From positions 1-45,593 of the forward strand of contig JADIIX010000159.1 of NCBI GenBank assembly GCA_027604505.1: a stretch of DNA of 45,593 bases. The letters are read 5' to 3'. How positions within the stretch are numbered: position 1 is the first letter of the stretch; each line of letters begins with the position of its first letter. Under the pieces are notes generated by a model. That model had not been told where the DNA came from. It worked only from the letters and a program-made list of their open reading frames with translations, and did not search any database. Shown in pieces: positions 31,241 through 42,299 of this stretch. The DNA is from Gonapodya sp. JEL0774. Taxonomy: Eukaryota > Monoblepharomycota > Monoblepharidomycetes > Monoblepharidales > Gonapodyaceae. The translations under genes and the position numbers were made by a program.

Positions 31241-33354
31241 CGGCACGCGGCATGGCACCTCACTGGCGATGAGGCAGGTTTTAGCCAACTCATGAGAGCA
31301 CACAACGCATTCAAATTTAGCTCGCGGGTCTCCCAGCTAATCCACGTCGACAACTTGGAATCCGATATTCTTCATCCACATCTATCTTTGATGCAGACCT
31401 CTGGAATTGAGGTCGGTGAATCAATCCACACTCTTTAAACGCTTCCACGTGAAAGCGATGAAGTGGATGATTCGGAAATAGTTTGGTTGACATTCGTTGC
31501 CGGTCTGCAAAGCGGGAAATAGCCTGTAAGCCGATCGTCGTTTTCCGTGTCCTGTTATCCTTCAGGCCAATGACCACCTCATCCCCAAACTTTCCAACAA
31601 TTAAACCGTCTACGAGCTATTGTCTCATCATGTGGTTGTGGTCTCGTGCGTTTGCAATCGTGGCTGGTAAAAATCTCGACCAAGTGTTTCTTCATGGGAC
31701 CCCAATGATCGCAAAGAGCTTCATTCTTTCGGCATTGCAGCCTCCAGCTATCCATCGCGCGGACCATGTATCACGCTCGGTTTCCTTTATGTCTGATTTT
31801 AATCATCTTCCTGTGACCTCGTTGACTCGCTCACCTTTCATTTCTATCCTTTCATGCCATCATTGTCCTTCATTTCGCAAAAGCCCCTCCGGAACGTCGC
31901 CACAAGTCAATGAACAACGCAACCGTCTATCGATGATCCTTCGTCGTACAAGGAATCCGCATCCAGAGTGGGTGCCTCTCAAGGCCTGTGTCTGCGAACG
32001 ATTGCGTCAGCGTTCGGCATTCCAAGATCCGATTTTTGAAAGGGTTACCTCTAGAAATGAAAACTTCAATATTCTAGCCGCTCCAATGATCGAGTAGCCC
32101 ACTCAGTTTACTGGCCCAACTGAAAGTCCGGGCTGCAGATGAGAGATTTTCTTGGCGCAGGTTACGCCCACGCCGCGCTTTATCTTTCTGGATGGACTGG
32201 TCTGTATAGTTGAAGTTGATGTTTTGGCTCAAATGAACGGGTGCTGTGCAGACCACAGTCGGACCTTCGTAGATTTGTGGGTCCCACCCATCACAGTACA
32301 TCGCGAATTTATTTCTGCGTATACAATTACAACCGCAAAACTTACTCAGAGTGAGTATCCGCTGTGATCTTCTCGATCCCATTCTCCTCTCCGCGTCTCG
32401 TGATGGTCTACGACTGGATCGCATCAGAAGCAACGCATCACTTCGCGGTCCATACCCCGTGCAATCCTCGGGCTGGAATCACCTCGCGTCGAATGAAAGC
32501 CCATGAATGTTCTTTTAATGACGTGGCCTCTCGTGCTGTCCGCATCATGGTTAATGAGCGCCGTCCCTCTCTCCTTCACAGTCTTCTAAGCACCTCCGTT
32601 CCTTACGCGCACCACCAACGCACCGTGAGTTTCGCATACTTACATCCCAAGTCCCACGTGGCGATCGATTACTGACAGATTACATTTGTTCATACTATTG
32701 CCTTGTGGATCGACATATCATCAATGCAACGCGGTTCGAAATCTCATCTCCGACGTCTCATCTCACTCAATCTCAACGGCGCCTTTGCACATCTCGGTCA
32801 CGCTCAACCTCTCGCTTTTCTATCGCGCGATGGACAGTATCTACTCTCATTCCAACGATCACCGTCCTCCACATGCCTGTCCCATCTCCGCACACCCTGG
32901 CCTCCATGGGCACCTTCATACACGTCCTCGTTCTCACACATCCTTCGAAGCGGCAAATATCAATTGAATCGTCACCTGCTAAACGGACTCTTCTTGTGGC
33001 AAAGAAGACATCGGTAGTGTCACAGTTGGAACGCGAAATTAGAATCAGAGGTTGGTTTCCTCACCGGCGGGATTAGGTGCGGAATTTCTCTTACAAGAGT
33101 CGATACTTCTTTTATCAGAGTCTATAACAGAAGTGGAAGATGCTCTATTACGTGTACACCTACCACCGAGTGCGGACGACTTGACTCCATGGATAACAGG
33201 CACAGCAAGTCCGCTCCACGCCAACGCACTGCCTACTCGTAAGCTGCGTTAGACTTAACTTTTTAATAGTTATTATGTCTCACTCTTTAGTTCTGTTTAG
33301 CTTACAAAAAAAATCTCTCTGGCACTCTTCACACCTCATCTTCGGCCGCGGGAT
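31241..33354. other. 2.1 kb with coding-like but unassignable frames
   Basis: Plus-strand frames at 31483-32097 (204 codons), 32364-32675 and 32705-33076 are open, as is a minus-strand frame at 32074-32433. One plus-strand segment reads LAFLSRDGQYLLSF, which resembles a WD-type beta-propeller strand. No set of exons with matching phases emerged, so I name no gene. It could be a decayed or unusually fragmented gene. Confidence 0.3.
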
Positions 33355-33821
33355 TCAAGTTGGCGGCTCGAGCCGCGGAGCAAGCTCATCGAAGTACCGA
33401 CCGTCTGTCACTCCTCCAATGGAGTTGGTCGGGAAGCGCGATGTGGGCGGACCAAAGTAGGTTTGACTACCAAGAGTGCTGTCTCGTGTTCGGACTCTCA
33501 GTGCCGCAATAAATAATCTACTTACTTTTGCAAAGGGTCCACGAGTTCTACGAACGGACGGGCATGCATCGCAAGCGACACTGAGTCGCTGCCGTCTCAA
33601 TCCATGAATCTTCACAGCCCCATAATCAATCTCAAGTGCTTCAACCCACCTCCCCTGCGTAGAAGGTCAGCAAGTCAGCGGCAACCGGAAGACAACGACT
33701 CGTGGGAATTCACGGCATTCGCAAAGTGAGTGATTGTTCCCTTCGAAGATGATGCAACAATGTACATCTTCCTTACGAGATGATCTTTCCAATACAGTGC
33801 CCCGCCATCATATTCTGCCAT
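33355..33821 (-). CDS. Small hypothetical protein, divergent from the mini-exon gene
   Basis: My model is join(33355..33654, 33714..33821) on the minus strand, 135 residues. The 59-base intron has donor GTGAAT, a good branch site (tgctgac) and acceptor ctacgcag, with phases closing. The sequence starts MAEYDGGALYWKDHLVRKMY and continues after the intron with GRWVEALEIDYGAVKIHGL. A CDAC pair is followed by an Arg-rich segment. No family is recognised. Its ATG (33819-33821) overlaps the ATG proposed for the plus-strand gene (33820-33822) in the word catg. One of the two starts is therefore probably wrong, or the two transcripts overlap. The frame could be spurious. Confidence 0.3.
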
Positions 33822-36239
33822 GACAGCTGACCTCACCTTGTGCGCCGATCTCGATAATGAAGCGACGTTTGTACCCAACGTCGCCTCAGAGGCGACCCTC
33901 GAGAACGAAAACGAATGGAACGAAAATCAGGAGCGCACATTGTATGTGATCTTCTATTTTGCCCCCCTTCTTTTTAACACCAAGTGTGAACTGTGAAGGT
34001 GCCCGCATGTCAGATTGGTTCCTAACGTAGCGTTGCCGGCTGCTCTGGCCGCTCCGACGATTGCGGCCCTGAGCGATCAGTGAGTATGCTCTCGGCTTTC
34101 TTGTCTGGCACCGCGTTTCATTCATGATCGCTTGTCAGGCTCATACTCCCCAACGTCGCAGCCGGCGCCACTTTGGAGGACCCGGCGGAGGCTCTCCAGA
34201 TCGACAAGGTGTTGTTGGACGGGTGAGCATACTTTGTATTTCCACAATTGGCAATTCTATCATGAATTGTGATCACGTCTCAGATTGTTCGTACCCGGCG
34301 TCGCCTCCCCCCCATGTCTGGAAGACTTGGACGGGATGGCTCAGAGGAACGAAGCGCTGCCAGATGCGNNNNNNNNNNNNNNNNNNNNNNNNNNNNNNNN
34401 NNNNNNNNNNNNNNNNNNNNNNNNNNNNNNNNNNNNNNNNNNNNNNNNNNNNNNNNNNNNNNNNNNNNGAACGAAGCGCTGCCAGATGCGTGAGCATACT
34501 CTCGGTTTCAATATCCACAGTTTGCGCTTCATTCATGCATTGTGACCATGCCTCAGGTTGTTCCTACCCGGCGTCGCCTCCCCCCCATGTCTGGAAGACT
34601 TGGACGGGATGGCTCAGAGGAACGAAGCGCTGCCAGATGCGTGAGCATACTCTCGGTTTCAATATCCACAGTTTGCGCTTCATTCATGCATTGTGACCAT
34701 GCCTCAGGTTGTTCCTACCCGGCGTCGCCTCCACCCCATTTCTGGAAGACTTCGACAGGGCAACTCAGAGGAATGAAGAACTGCCAGGCGGGTGAGTGCA
34801 CTCTCGGTTTTAATTTTCACAACTTGCGCTTCATTCATGAATCATCATCACGTCTCAGACTTTTCCTCCCCAACATCGCCTCCGCCGCAACTCTGCAGGA
34901 CCCGACCGGGACACCGCAAAGGAATGCGGTGTTGCCAGACGCGTGAGCATACTCTCGGTATTGATTTGCACAGTTCGCGCTTCATTCATGAACCATAATC
35001 ACCTCTCAGGCTGTTTCCCGCGAACGTCGCATCCCCCGCGACTCTGCTGGACCCGACCGGGATACCGCAGAGAAATGCGGTGTTGCCCGATAGGTGAGCA
35101 TACTCTGGGTATTGATTTTCACAGGTCGCGCTTCATTCATGAACCATTGTCACCTCTCAGGCTGTTTCTCCCGGACGTCGCATCCCCCGCGACTCTGCAG
35201 GACCCGACCGGCACGCCTCAGCGAAACAAGGTGTTGCCAGAGGGGTGAGCATATTATAGTTCTCGCCTTCCCAGATTCTTGCCTTACAAACCATTCGATC
35301 ACATATCAGACTGCTGGTCTCTGACGTCCAATCGCCATCAGCACAGGGTAACCCTCAAGGAGCCCCCCAAACGACTGAAATAATTTGCGATGAGTGAGTA
35401 GACCCCATTCTCGCATTTTTTCCGAATATTGCGGCTGATGAAGTTTCATCATAAGACTGGTCTCTGAGGACGAGAATCGCCACAACGCGTGAGTTGACGG
35501 CATGCAATTTTCGACAAGTGATACGACTGAAACACTGTTATCGTCGTATTCGCAGTAGTGACGAGGTGGTCGTTTCACTTGAATGCCCTGGAGAGCTGAT
35601 CGGAGCGCCCTCGAACGCAGTCAACCTCGTCAAAGGGTAGGTTGGGTTGCCATTTGAAAACCGTTGCGTGAGGACATTCGAGTATTCAAATATTCCCTTC
35701 CACTTTCCAGCGGTGACAACGGCGGCGCCGGCTCTTCCGCGACTTTCTGGGACGAAATCACCATCGCCACCACCGAAGACGTGACAGAACCACCTGTCAG
35801 CGCACCATCCACACCACGGTTTCCCGGTCCCTCCCCTCCCTCTGTCGTCCCCTTTTACCAGCTCACCCCACCTCCTACTCCACGCCCCCCTCGTCTTCCC
35901 CCCTTTGGCCACCGGTTGGCCCGCCGCCTTCTCCTCGCCGCCTCATGCCAAGGACGTTGCACCGCCCCGAACCACGTGCTGTATTACGTACCACGACACA
36001 GGGAGCGTGATGTCATTGAGGACGAGCCTCTCCCCATTCGGCCCATGGAGGACATGATGGAGGATATTCTCCGGCAAATTGCGCGGGAGCGGGCAGGCGA
36101 CTTGGCTTTTGCCCGGATGAGGGCGATGGAGGAAGCTCGACGGATGCGCGAGGATGCTGCGTTGGGGTGGTGGGGTCGATTTAAGCGGAGTGTACGGAGG
36201 GCCGTGTTTTGCCGGGAACGAGGACGATGGGAGATGTGA
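33820..36239 (+). CDS. Mini-exon-array gene encoding a novel 28-residue tandem repeat protein
   Basis: The exons are 33820-33941, 34014-34079, 34139-34222, 34284-34367, [gap, partial exon to 34489], 34557-34640, 34708-34791, 34859-34942, 35010-35093, 35161-35244, 35310-35393, 35456-35488, 35556-35636 and 35711-36239. Every internal exon is a multiple of three (mostly 84, also 66, 33 and 81) and is bounded by phase-2 GT-AG introns. Without the gap exon the frame closes at 500 residues. Each 84-base exon encodes one repeat, roughly LFLPNVASPATLQDP then TGTPQRNAVLPDA. The first and the last three repeat-like exons are divergent. The final exon adds a Pro-rich stretch (PPTPRPPRLPPF), an acidic-to-basic helical region (MEDMMEDILRQIARERAGD) and an Arg/Trp-rich tail (WWGRFKRSVRRAVF). 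No signal peptide is evident. An additional upstream exon (33604-33725, ending in GTGAGT, phase-compatible) is possible. No known family is recognised. Confidence 0.6.
34080..35309 (+). repeat. Tandem array of 151-base exon-plus-intron units
   Basis: A unit is an 84-base exon plus an intron of about 67 bases. The introns share their starts (gtgagcatactctcgg) and ends (cttcattcatg...tcag). The units beginning at 34490 and 34641 have identical introns and are exactly 151 bases apart. Divergence grows toward both ends of the array, as expected if the middle is the most recently expanded part. Confidence 0.85.
34369..34468. other. Assembly gap of 100 N inside the mini-exon array
   Basis: The same 22-base word lies immediately on both sides of the gap (beginning gaacgaagcgctgcc). 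The gap may therefore hide an unknown number of repeat units, or the flanks may be the same exon seen twice, in which case no sequence is missing. Confidence 0.9.
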
Positions 36240-36871
36240 AGGGGGGTGTGGGACCTGTTGGACGAATGAGGGTTCGGTTCCCCCCTCTGTTTAGGGAACC
36301 GCGGCCCGGTGAAGTGACCTTCCTCCCCGGTGCTGAAGCCAGAAGTGTCCAGTGAGGGAGGTGGGACCGGCTCCCCCCACCCCTTCCTGTCATGTACGGG
36401 AGCCCCTGAGGTAGTGGGACCACACCCCCCCACACCCTCCTGCATGTACGGGGTCAAATTTTGTATTTTATCTTGTTATTGAAGGTATTTTACTAGATTT
36501 TTTATTCGCAGTATTGAATTTTATTGAAGTCGGGATTTGAGGAATGAGCGTTTGCGCCTGCTTGTTTTTTCACTCTTTTGACACCACGACTTTTCTTTTC
36601 AAACGAAACGGTGCGACTCTGTCCAAGAGCCGCCGAACTCGGTATGTGCGACTCTGTCCAAGAACCGCCGAACTCAGTACACTAATGAAACAACATACTA
36701 TCATCCAACTCCTTAACAACGGCCAATGCCGTACCTGTACCAGATCTGAGATCTCAGCCGTCTGGTCCCCTGACGCACCACGCACCCCTCGTCTGACGCC
36801 TCGCCTTCCCGTGCCAACTGCCAACATTGCTGCTAACATACATGGAACATGCGTGTCCCAGGCGTGTCTCG
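36240..36871. other. 3' flank of the mini-exon gene with a 35-base tandem duplication
   Basis: An AT-rich stretch at 36450-36520 is a plausible 3' end or polyadenylation region. At 36611-36680 a 35-base unit (starting gtgcgactctgtccaag) occurs twice with three differences. No gene is supported, and a long plus-strand frame from 36544 runs antisense through the E2 duplicate. Confidence 0.45.
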
Positions 36872-37597
36872 GCCTCGAGTCCCTTCTTCACGCAATAAAG
36901 AGAAACCAGGCACAATTCAAGGAACAGGGACCCCATCTTGAGCCGGTGGAGCCGGATCGCAGGGTGAATCGAAGGGGTCTCACGGTGACGGCGAGGACGT
37001 TGCACGAGCCGAGTGGGCAAAGCGTCAGAGAACGCCTGAGGAGTGAAATGAGGGAGAGCGAGGAGCGATATCGTGCGGATGAAAACAAAAATCGGGGGGA
37101 GGATTGCGAGGGGGGAGACGGGGTGAGGAGGGTGCAGCGTACTCTCCATGACCGATGCGGAGAACGACCATAGTGATGGTGTACGATTCCAATGCAGAGC
37201 AAATGTGTACATTGTGATATGCCATTACAACCTCTAAAAATATTATCCAACATTCAAGCACATTCTGGTGAGTCAAGCAACCAGCAAGCACACCCTTTCA
37301 CTCCAGGATCCAGCTGTGTCCCCCCACCATCCAGCTCCACCCTACCCACGCCCATCACGCGCCACTCAGGTTATGACGGTGATGCATACTTCTTGGTCCA
37401 CTACACGAGTCGGCAGAACGGGCGATGAGGCACGAAATCCCCAAAGTACCAGACGAATCCCACCTCACCCCCCTCAACGGATCAGCACAGTCAACTCACC
37501 TCTTTAGCCTCTTTCAAGTATTGCTTCCGGTCTGTGTTGTATTGCTCGGCGATGGCCGCTTGCAGGGCATCTTCGGGGTAGGGGTTGTCGAGGAGGG
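36872..37597 (-). repeat. Inverted duplicate of the E2 3' region
   Basis: This is the second copy of the 30515-31240 segment, on the opposite strand, about 90% identical by eye. Intron 6 and exon 7 (WTKKYASPS and stop) are preserved. At the 37597 side it abuts Ty3/gypsy coding sequence. Confidence 0.85.
37371..37597 (-). pseudogene. Truncated E2 ubiquitin-conjugating enzyme fragment
   Basis: The fragment contains the last part of exon 6 (encoding NPYPEDALQAAIAEQYNTDR and onward), intron 6 with its GTGAGT donor, and exon 7 with its stop. The active-site exon is absent. The retained intron shows that this copy came from genomic DNA or unspliced RNA, not from spliced mRNA. Confidence 0.8.
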
Positions 37598-39640
37598 GAT
37601 AGGGATGGCCTCAGCCATCTTGTGAAAATGCACAGGAAAATCAAAAGGATTTGAAGTTAGAGTGTCTTTGAGTCTGTTGAATGCATCATTGTGGGCTTTG
37701 TCCCAATGCCATTTGGCTGTTTTGTGTGTTTCTTGCCACAGAGTCTAAGATATGTCTGCTGATTTCTCGATGAAATGGTGATAATATCCTTCACGTCCCA
37801 AGAATGAATTGAGCTCTTGATGTTCTTTGGCACTGGATATCATCTAATAGCTTCCACTTTCTTGGGGTCCATTTTAATCCATTTTAATCTGCCTGTTGTT
37901 TTGGACCAAGTGCCCCAAGTACCCAGTTTCTGCTTGACAGAAAGTGCATTTTGCCACACGGTGTTTCAATCCAGCTTTGAAAAGCGATTGAATACTGCCG
38001 CAATGTCCAGCACATGTTGCTTGAATGTTGGGGAGAATGCTATGATGTTGCCTATGTAAACAAGACAACTTGGCCACTTAAGGCCGGCCAGCATTGCATC
38101 CATCAATTGTTGTAACGTTGCTGGTGCATTTTTTAATCCATATGGCATTTGGATGAATTCGAATAGGCTGTCTGGCCTGAGGAACAAGTTTTGGGTAAGT
38201 CAACAGGATCAATTGGAACATTCCAGTGTAACTCCACGTTATGTCAAGAGTTGACACAGATCTTGCACCATGTAGAGAATCATGGGCAGTATTGATTTGC
38301 GGTAGGGGGTGTCTGTCTTTCACAGTTTAATCTGCGGTAATGCTCACAGAATTATATCTTCCTGTCCTTGTTAGGTGCTAATACAACTGGTGCAACCCAA
38401 GGTGAAGAGGTTGGCTGTATAATATGATGTGCTCCCATTTTTTTGACGTGTTCCTGGATTATTCCAAACTCTTTGTGTGTGGTGTGGCAGGGTGGGTGCG
38501 TGCCAGTGTCAATTTTGTGTGTCACCCCTTTGATTTTTCCGGAATTGATCCTTGCGAGAACAAATTGTGGTATTGGTTGTGCATAAATTGTGCTATGAAA
38601 TTGTGTTGTTGCATTGTGATACTGTTTGGTTTTGCAAAGTCGAGATTTCAATTGGGTGTTCTGGCAGATAAATATCAGTTGCATTCCCCCCTTTCAACAA
38701 GTTCCCTAATTTGCTCACAAGTTGGGAGGGGTGTTTGGGAAAGGGGACTGTCGGGATTTGGTGTACCAACAGTTTTTGAAACCTCCTTGACAATATTGTC
38801 CAAATCGTCTAACAGATCGCATTTTAGGGTGACAAGCCTCCAAGCTGTGATGAGGTTTTTAATCTGCTACTTGAGTACCTGCTTTAAGAGTGATGTCCTT
38901 GCATGAGAAGCTCTGTAAGAACACGTTGGCTTTTCCTTGTGCCATAGGATACAAGAGGTTGGCTGCATAGATACCATGTTTCACAGCTGAATACAATGTC
39001 TAGTGGTCCACATTCATCCGACCCATTGTCACATTGAGAGAAGTGCATCCTGAACATGGGCCACAGCACTGTCACTGTTCTTAAGGTGAATATCCTTTGA
39101 TAACAAAGGTTGCCCAGCACACAAAAGATTAGTTCCTTTTGTAGTTCAAACTCAAGTTTATGTTCAAGTTATTTAGTTTCCAGGTTCTGAAAAGCGATCT
39201 AACCTCAGTCATAGTCTACTACAGCTCTAAAGACTCGTAGGAAATCAACACCAGCTATTAGATCATGTGGTAGCCCCAAGATAACTGCGAAACTGAGAAT
39301 GCCTTCCTTTCTGCCAACATTTAGTTCGAGGCAGAGGTGACAGCAAGGTATGGTTGCCTGGCCATTGTCCCAAGATTTGAGATTTTGATCCTTAAGATGC
39401 TGACATAAATGTTGTTTGCTCAGAGAGAGCTGCGCCTGAGTCTTGTATAGTTGGTTGCTGTGGCAGGTCTGCAACACTGCCTTGCATTTGCGCTGCACAC
39501 CAATAACCAGACATATCCTTGTATTCATCAGCTGAGTGGAATTCATGGTGAATGTTGGAGTGTGATTGCGAGAAATTGACTCGTCATGATGGAGGTGTAC
39601 ATGGGAAGGTGTCACAGGGAGGGAAAGATGCTAGAATATC
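37598..39640 (-). mobile_element. Degenerate Ty3/gypsy retrotransposon relic (protease to start of RNase H)
   Basis: Reading leftward on the minus strand, 39205-39615 ends with a protease-like segment (LPHDLIAGVDFL). Then 38352-38684 carries the start of reverse transcriptase (HKIDTGTHPP, SSPWVAPVVLAPNKD), and 37966-38187 carries MPYGLKNAPATLQQLMDAML with CLVYIGNIIAFS. The catalytic YxDD has become YIGN, so the enzyme is dead. The reading frame is broken in several places. Near 37640 the RT-RNase H connection (AFNRLKDTLTSNP) is still readable and then stops abruptly at the E2 fragment. Integrase and 3' LTR are missing. Confidence 0.8.
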
Positions 39641-40330
39641 CAGTGATGTCAATGAACCGATTTGCCTGAGGTTTTTAAGGTCAAAACATTAGTTTGAATG
39701 TCATTTGAATTATAAGGTTATTTTCTGATAAGTCCATTTGATCCTTCGTGTCTGTGATTTGCATGGTGTTGTTTACCAAGATATCCATAGGACCCTGAAT
39801 TTTGTTGAGTGATTTTTTAGGATGGCCAAGTTTTGGGTTTCATGAGTGTGGCAACATTTAATACCTGTCAATAAAACAAATTGGTGGCCAGAAAAATGTT
39901 GGAGATGTGTTAACAAAACTTTGTGACTTTTTTGCAGGTGTTCTATTGAACATGCAAGGGTGGCCAGCCCCTGTATGACTTCTAGAAACACACTCTGAGT
40001 AGTTCCCATAACAATCACGATAGAGACCAGGCATCCCCTGACTGTCCAGCTACAGGCATGCCTGTAAACATCCACCACTGTGCCCAAGGGTATGCTTCCT
40101 CAGAATTCTCTTGCTCCGATTTTTATATTCCCATGCTTCACATCTGCCGTGAGGCAGACACATGCCAATGCATGCATGAAGGTCCAGCAGTGAGGTTTGC
40201 CATCCCCCTGCTCATGGGCCCCTCTACCCTCTTGCTAATTCCAGCTCTGTCCTCGTGCGGTCTTCTGTGTGTGTACTTCAACTTATTTAATGCATTCACT
40301 AATAAAAGAGGATTTACATCTGATCATTAA
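39641..40330. other. Between two retroelements; no gene supported
   Basis: The sequence is AT-richer than the left half of the window. It probably contains the LINE 3' UTR (immediately left of 40331) and degenerate gag-side sequence of the gypsy relic. A minus-strand frame at 39773-40087 is open but unidentified. Confidence 0.4.
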
Positions 40331-41990
40331 CTACTCACAAGAAGTGTACTCACCATCATCATTGTCCAATTGCATGAAATCCTCCGCTTGTTCCTGCATC
40401 AGATTGTTCATGCTGTTTGTGTTTGATTGATCCATGTAAATTGTTACCAAATCCTTCTGGAACCTCACTTTTGCCCACATCTTTCTGCTGCTATTTGCTG
40501 GTGCTCCTCTACCCCTCTTATTCACCTGTGTGTTGTTGTACAATTTGATACAATTTGTGATCATTGCCAAGTCTTGATCTATTGTGCCACAGATGTGGAA
40601 GGGGGCTTTGTATAGGGTGCCAGGCGTCCACTTCAGAGGCGCAAACTCAAATGCCCACATGAAATCCTTGGCATCGCTGATATCCGCCATGGATTTACAA
40701 TCACTTACCCAATGCCCATCTTTGAATCTGCAGTTCCAGCACCTCTCTACTGCCGGTCCAACTCCAGAGCACTCTATCACATGATCCCTCGATAGTCGGA
40801 CTCCATCATCACAATTGATGCAATCTTCATGGGATGAGACAAGTCCCATTTGCCAGCGCAAGATGGTCACCCAATCCTCACGCTTAATCCTTGAACGAGC
40901 GTCCAAATACTGGTGAGGTCGCGCGTTTGGTCTAACTCGAATTGCAGACACCACTGTCCCGTTTGCCTTCGTCTCAAAGTTCTCTCCCAATAGAGACTCC
41001 ATCTGCGCCTGTCTCCAGGTTATCCTCTCTGCCCGTAGCGCAATTGGTGGTGGTGGGTGAGGGGGGGGGGAGGCTCGCTGAAGAGGGTTGGCAATGTTGG
41101 AGTGCACGAAGAATCAGTTGCAGAGTGCAACTACTAGTGGGTTCCTCCTGTGGTGCACCTGTCCAATCATTGCTGCATATGGGATTGATCCTGCTGGGGG
41201 CGTGGATCGAAGCCTGCATCGCCACACTCCCACTCCAAGAATGGTGTCGTCCAGATGATAGCAAGTGCAACTCCCTTGCACAAAGCTCAAAGGGCTGCAC
41301 TCCAAGCACCCTGTGCATGGCATCACGACTGGTGTGGCGAGGGGCATTCCAGATCGCGTGAAGAGCACGCTCCTGACACTTCTGGTAGATCTGCTGCAGT
41401 GGTGCTGAAGGGAGCATCAGCTCAACTCCAAATTCCATAACTGGGCAAATGAAGGTGGTATACGCGTGGACCGCTGATCGTGGTGCCCATCCAGTAATGT
41501 TGAACCCCACTGACTTCAACATTGCTGTCACGCCATCTGCTTTCTTGCACCGATCCAAGCACAACTTCTTCCAGTTCACCCCTCCGCGAGTGAAGGGGAA
41601 TCCCAGGTAGCTGTGCTCCTCTTTTGATGAAAGATCCTCCCCATAGAGCTGAAGGGGGACTTCCCGTTGAGCAGGTTGCGGTGCAAATAGAATGCACTTG
41701 GTTGGTGCAAACCACATTCCAGCATTCACACTCCATGTTTGGCATACTCCCAGCAACCTCGCCATGCGCCGGTGATCGAATGCCACAAGAGCAGTATTGT
41801 CTGCAAACAGTAGAGCATTGATGAACTTGTTTGCCACTCGTACTCCTGTCTCCTCCTTCAGCTCGGACAGTGCTAAAGCAAGATCGTTGATGAAAAAATT
41901 GAACAGGTTTGGGGAGAGCGAAGATCCCTGGAACAGCCCACGCAAGTTCTCCAAGAGATTAGATGTGTTCCTCCCCACCTAGCAGTAAGC
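40331..41990 (-). mobile_element. 5'-truncated LINE (non-LTR retrotransposon) ORF2
   Basis: The minus strand encodes the second half of a LINE reverse transcriptase. It has LFQGSSLSPNLFNFFINDLA, then NALLFADNTALVA (the catalytic FADD is FADN), the thumb region with CQTWSVNAGMWFAPTKC and SYLGF, and a C-terminal zinc-knuckle-like CINC...H...C at CINCDDGVRLSRDHVIEC. The frame shifts at a run of ten G at 41061-41070, where the frame ending at 40974 meets the frame ending at 40331. Ignoring that shift, the protein is continuous and ends at a stop at 40331-40333. Endonuclease and the first RT motifs are missing, typical of 5' truncation on insertion. Confidence 0.8.
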
Positions 41991-42299
41991 TGACAAAAGT
42001 CACCAAAGGTGACATCCTTTGTACAATGTGTTTACTAAGCGGCTGCAGCTGAGATGCCTGCACAACTAAGATCACTAGGAAAATCTCAAAACTACTCTAT
42101 ATGCATCTATATACTATTGGATATCACATCTATCCAAGGAATGGGTGCTGAGACCAGGGGTGATGCGTGAGGGTGAAGGGGGACGACTGCCGTCGTGCTT
42201 GTGGGGTCACGTTACTCTGGCTAAACTCCCGTTTTTAGCCGTTGTCTCACAACACTCACTGGGGTTCTCAAAAGCGAGTCCCACTCGAGCAATGGGTGT
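41991..42299. other. Possible 3' LTR or flank of the chromodomain element
   Basis: This 300-base stretch follows the stop of the Ty3/gypsy polyprotein on the minus strand. On that strand it has a possible LTR start (tgttgtgagacaac) and a TATA-like patch (tatatagatgcatatag). The second LTR would lie outside the window, so the LTR call cannot be checked here. Confidence 0.3.

Noticed and set aside
32703-32830. Resemblance of FLSRDGQYLLSF to the N-terminal region of DET1-type propeller proteins
   Set aside because: A single short motif is not enough. Neighbouring frames do not continue the family pattern, so no gene was named.
33275-33600. Possible plus-strand terminal exons (MELVGKRDVGGPK joined to VHEFYERTG)
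   Set aside because: The splice signals are passable (GTAGGT, gcaaag), but no upstream coding exon could be found, and the minus strand has a better-phased two-exon model here.
34139-35393. The regularly spaced repeats considered as a CRISPR-like array
   Set aside because: Units are 84-base coding exons plus conserved introns with GT-AG ends and consistent phase. Both halves of the unit are repeated, so there are no unique spacers, and the genome is eukaryotic.
36544-37173. A 209-codon plus-strand frame
   Set aside because: It starts in non-coding flank, crosses the 35-base tandem repeat and then runs antisense through the duplicated E2 downstream region, so its length is incidental.
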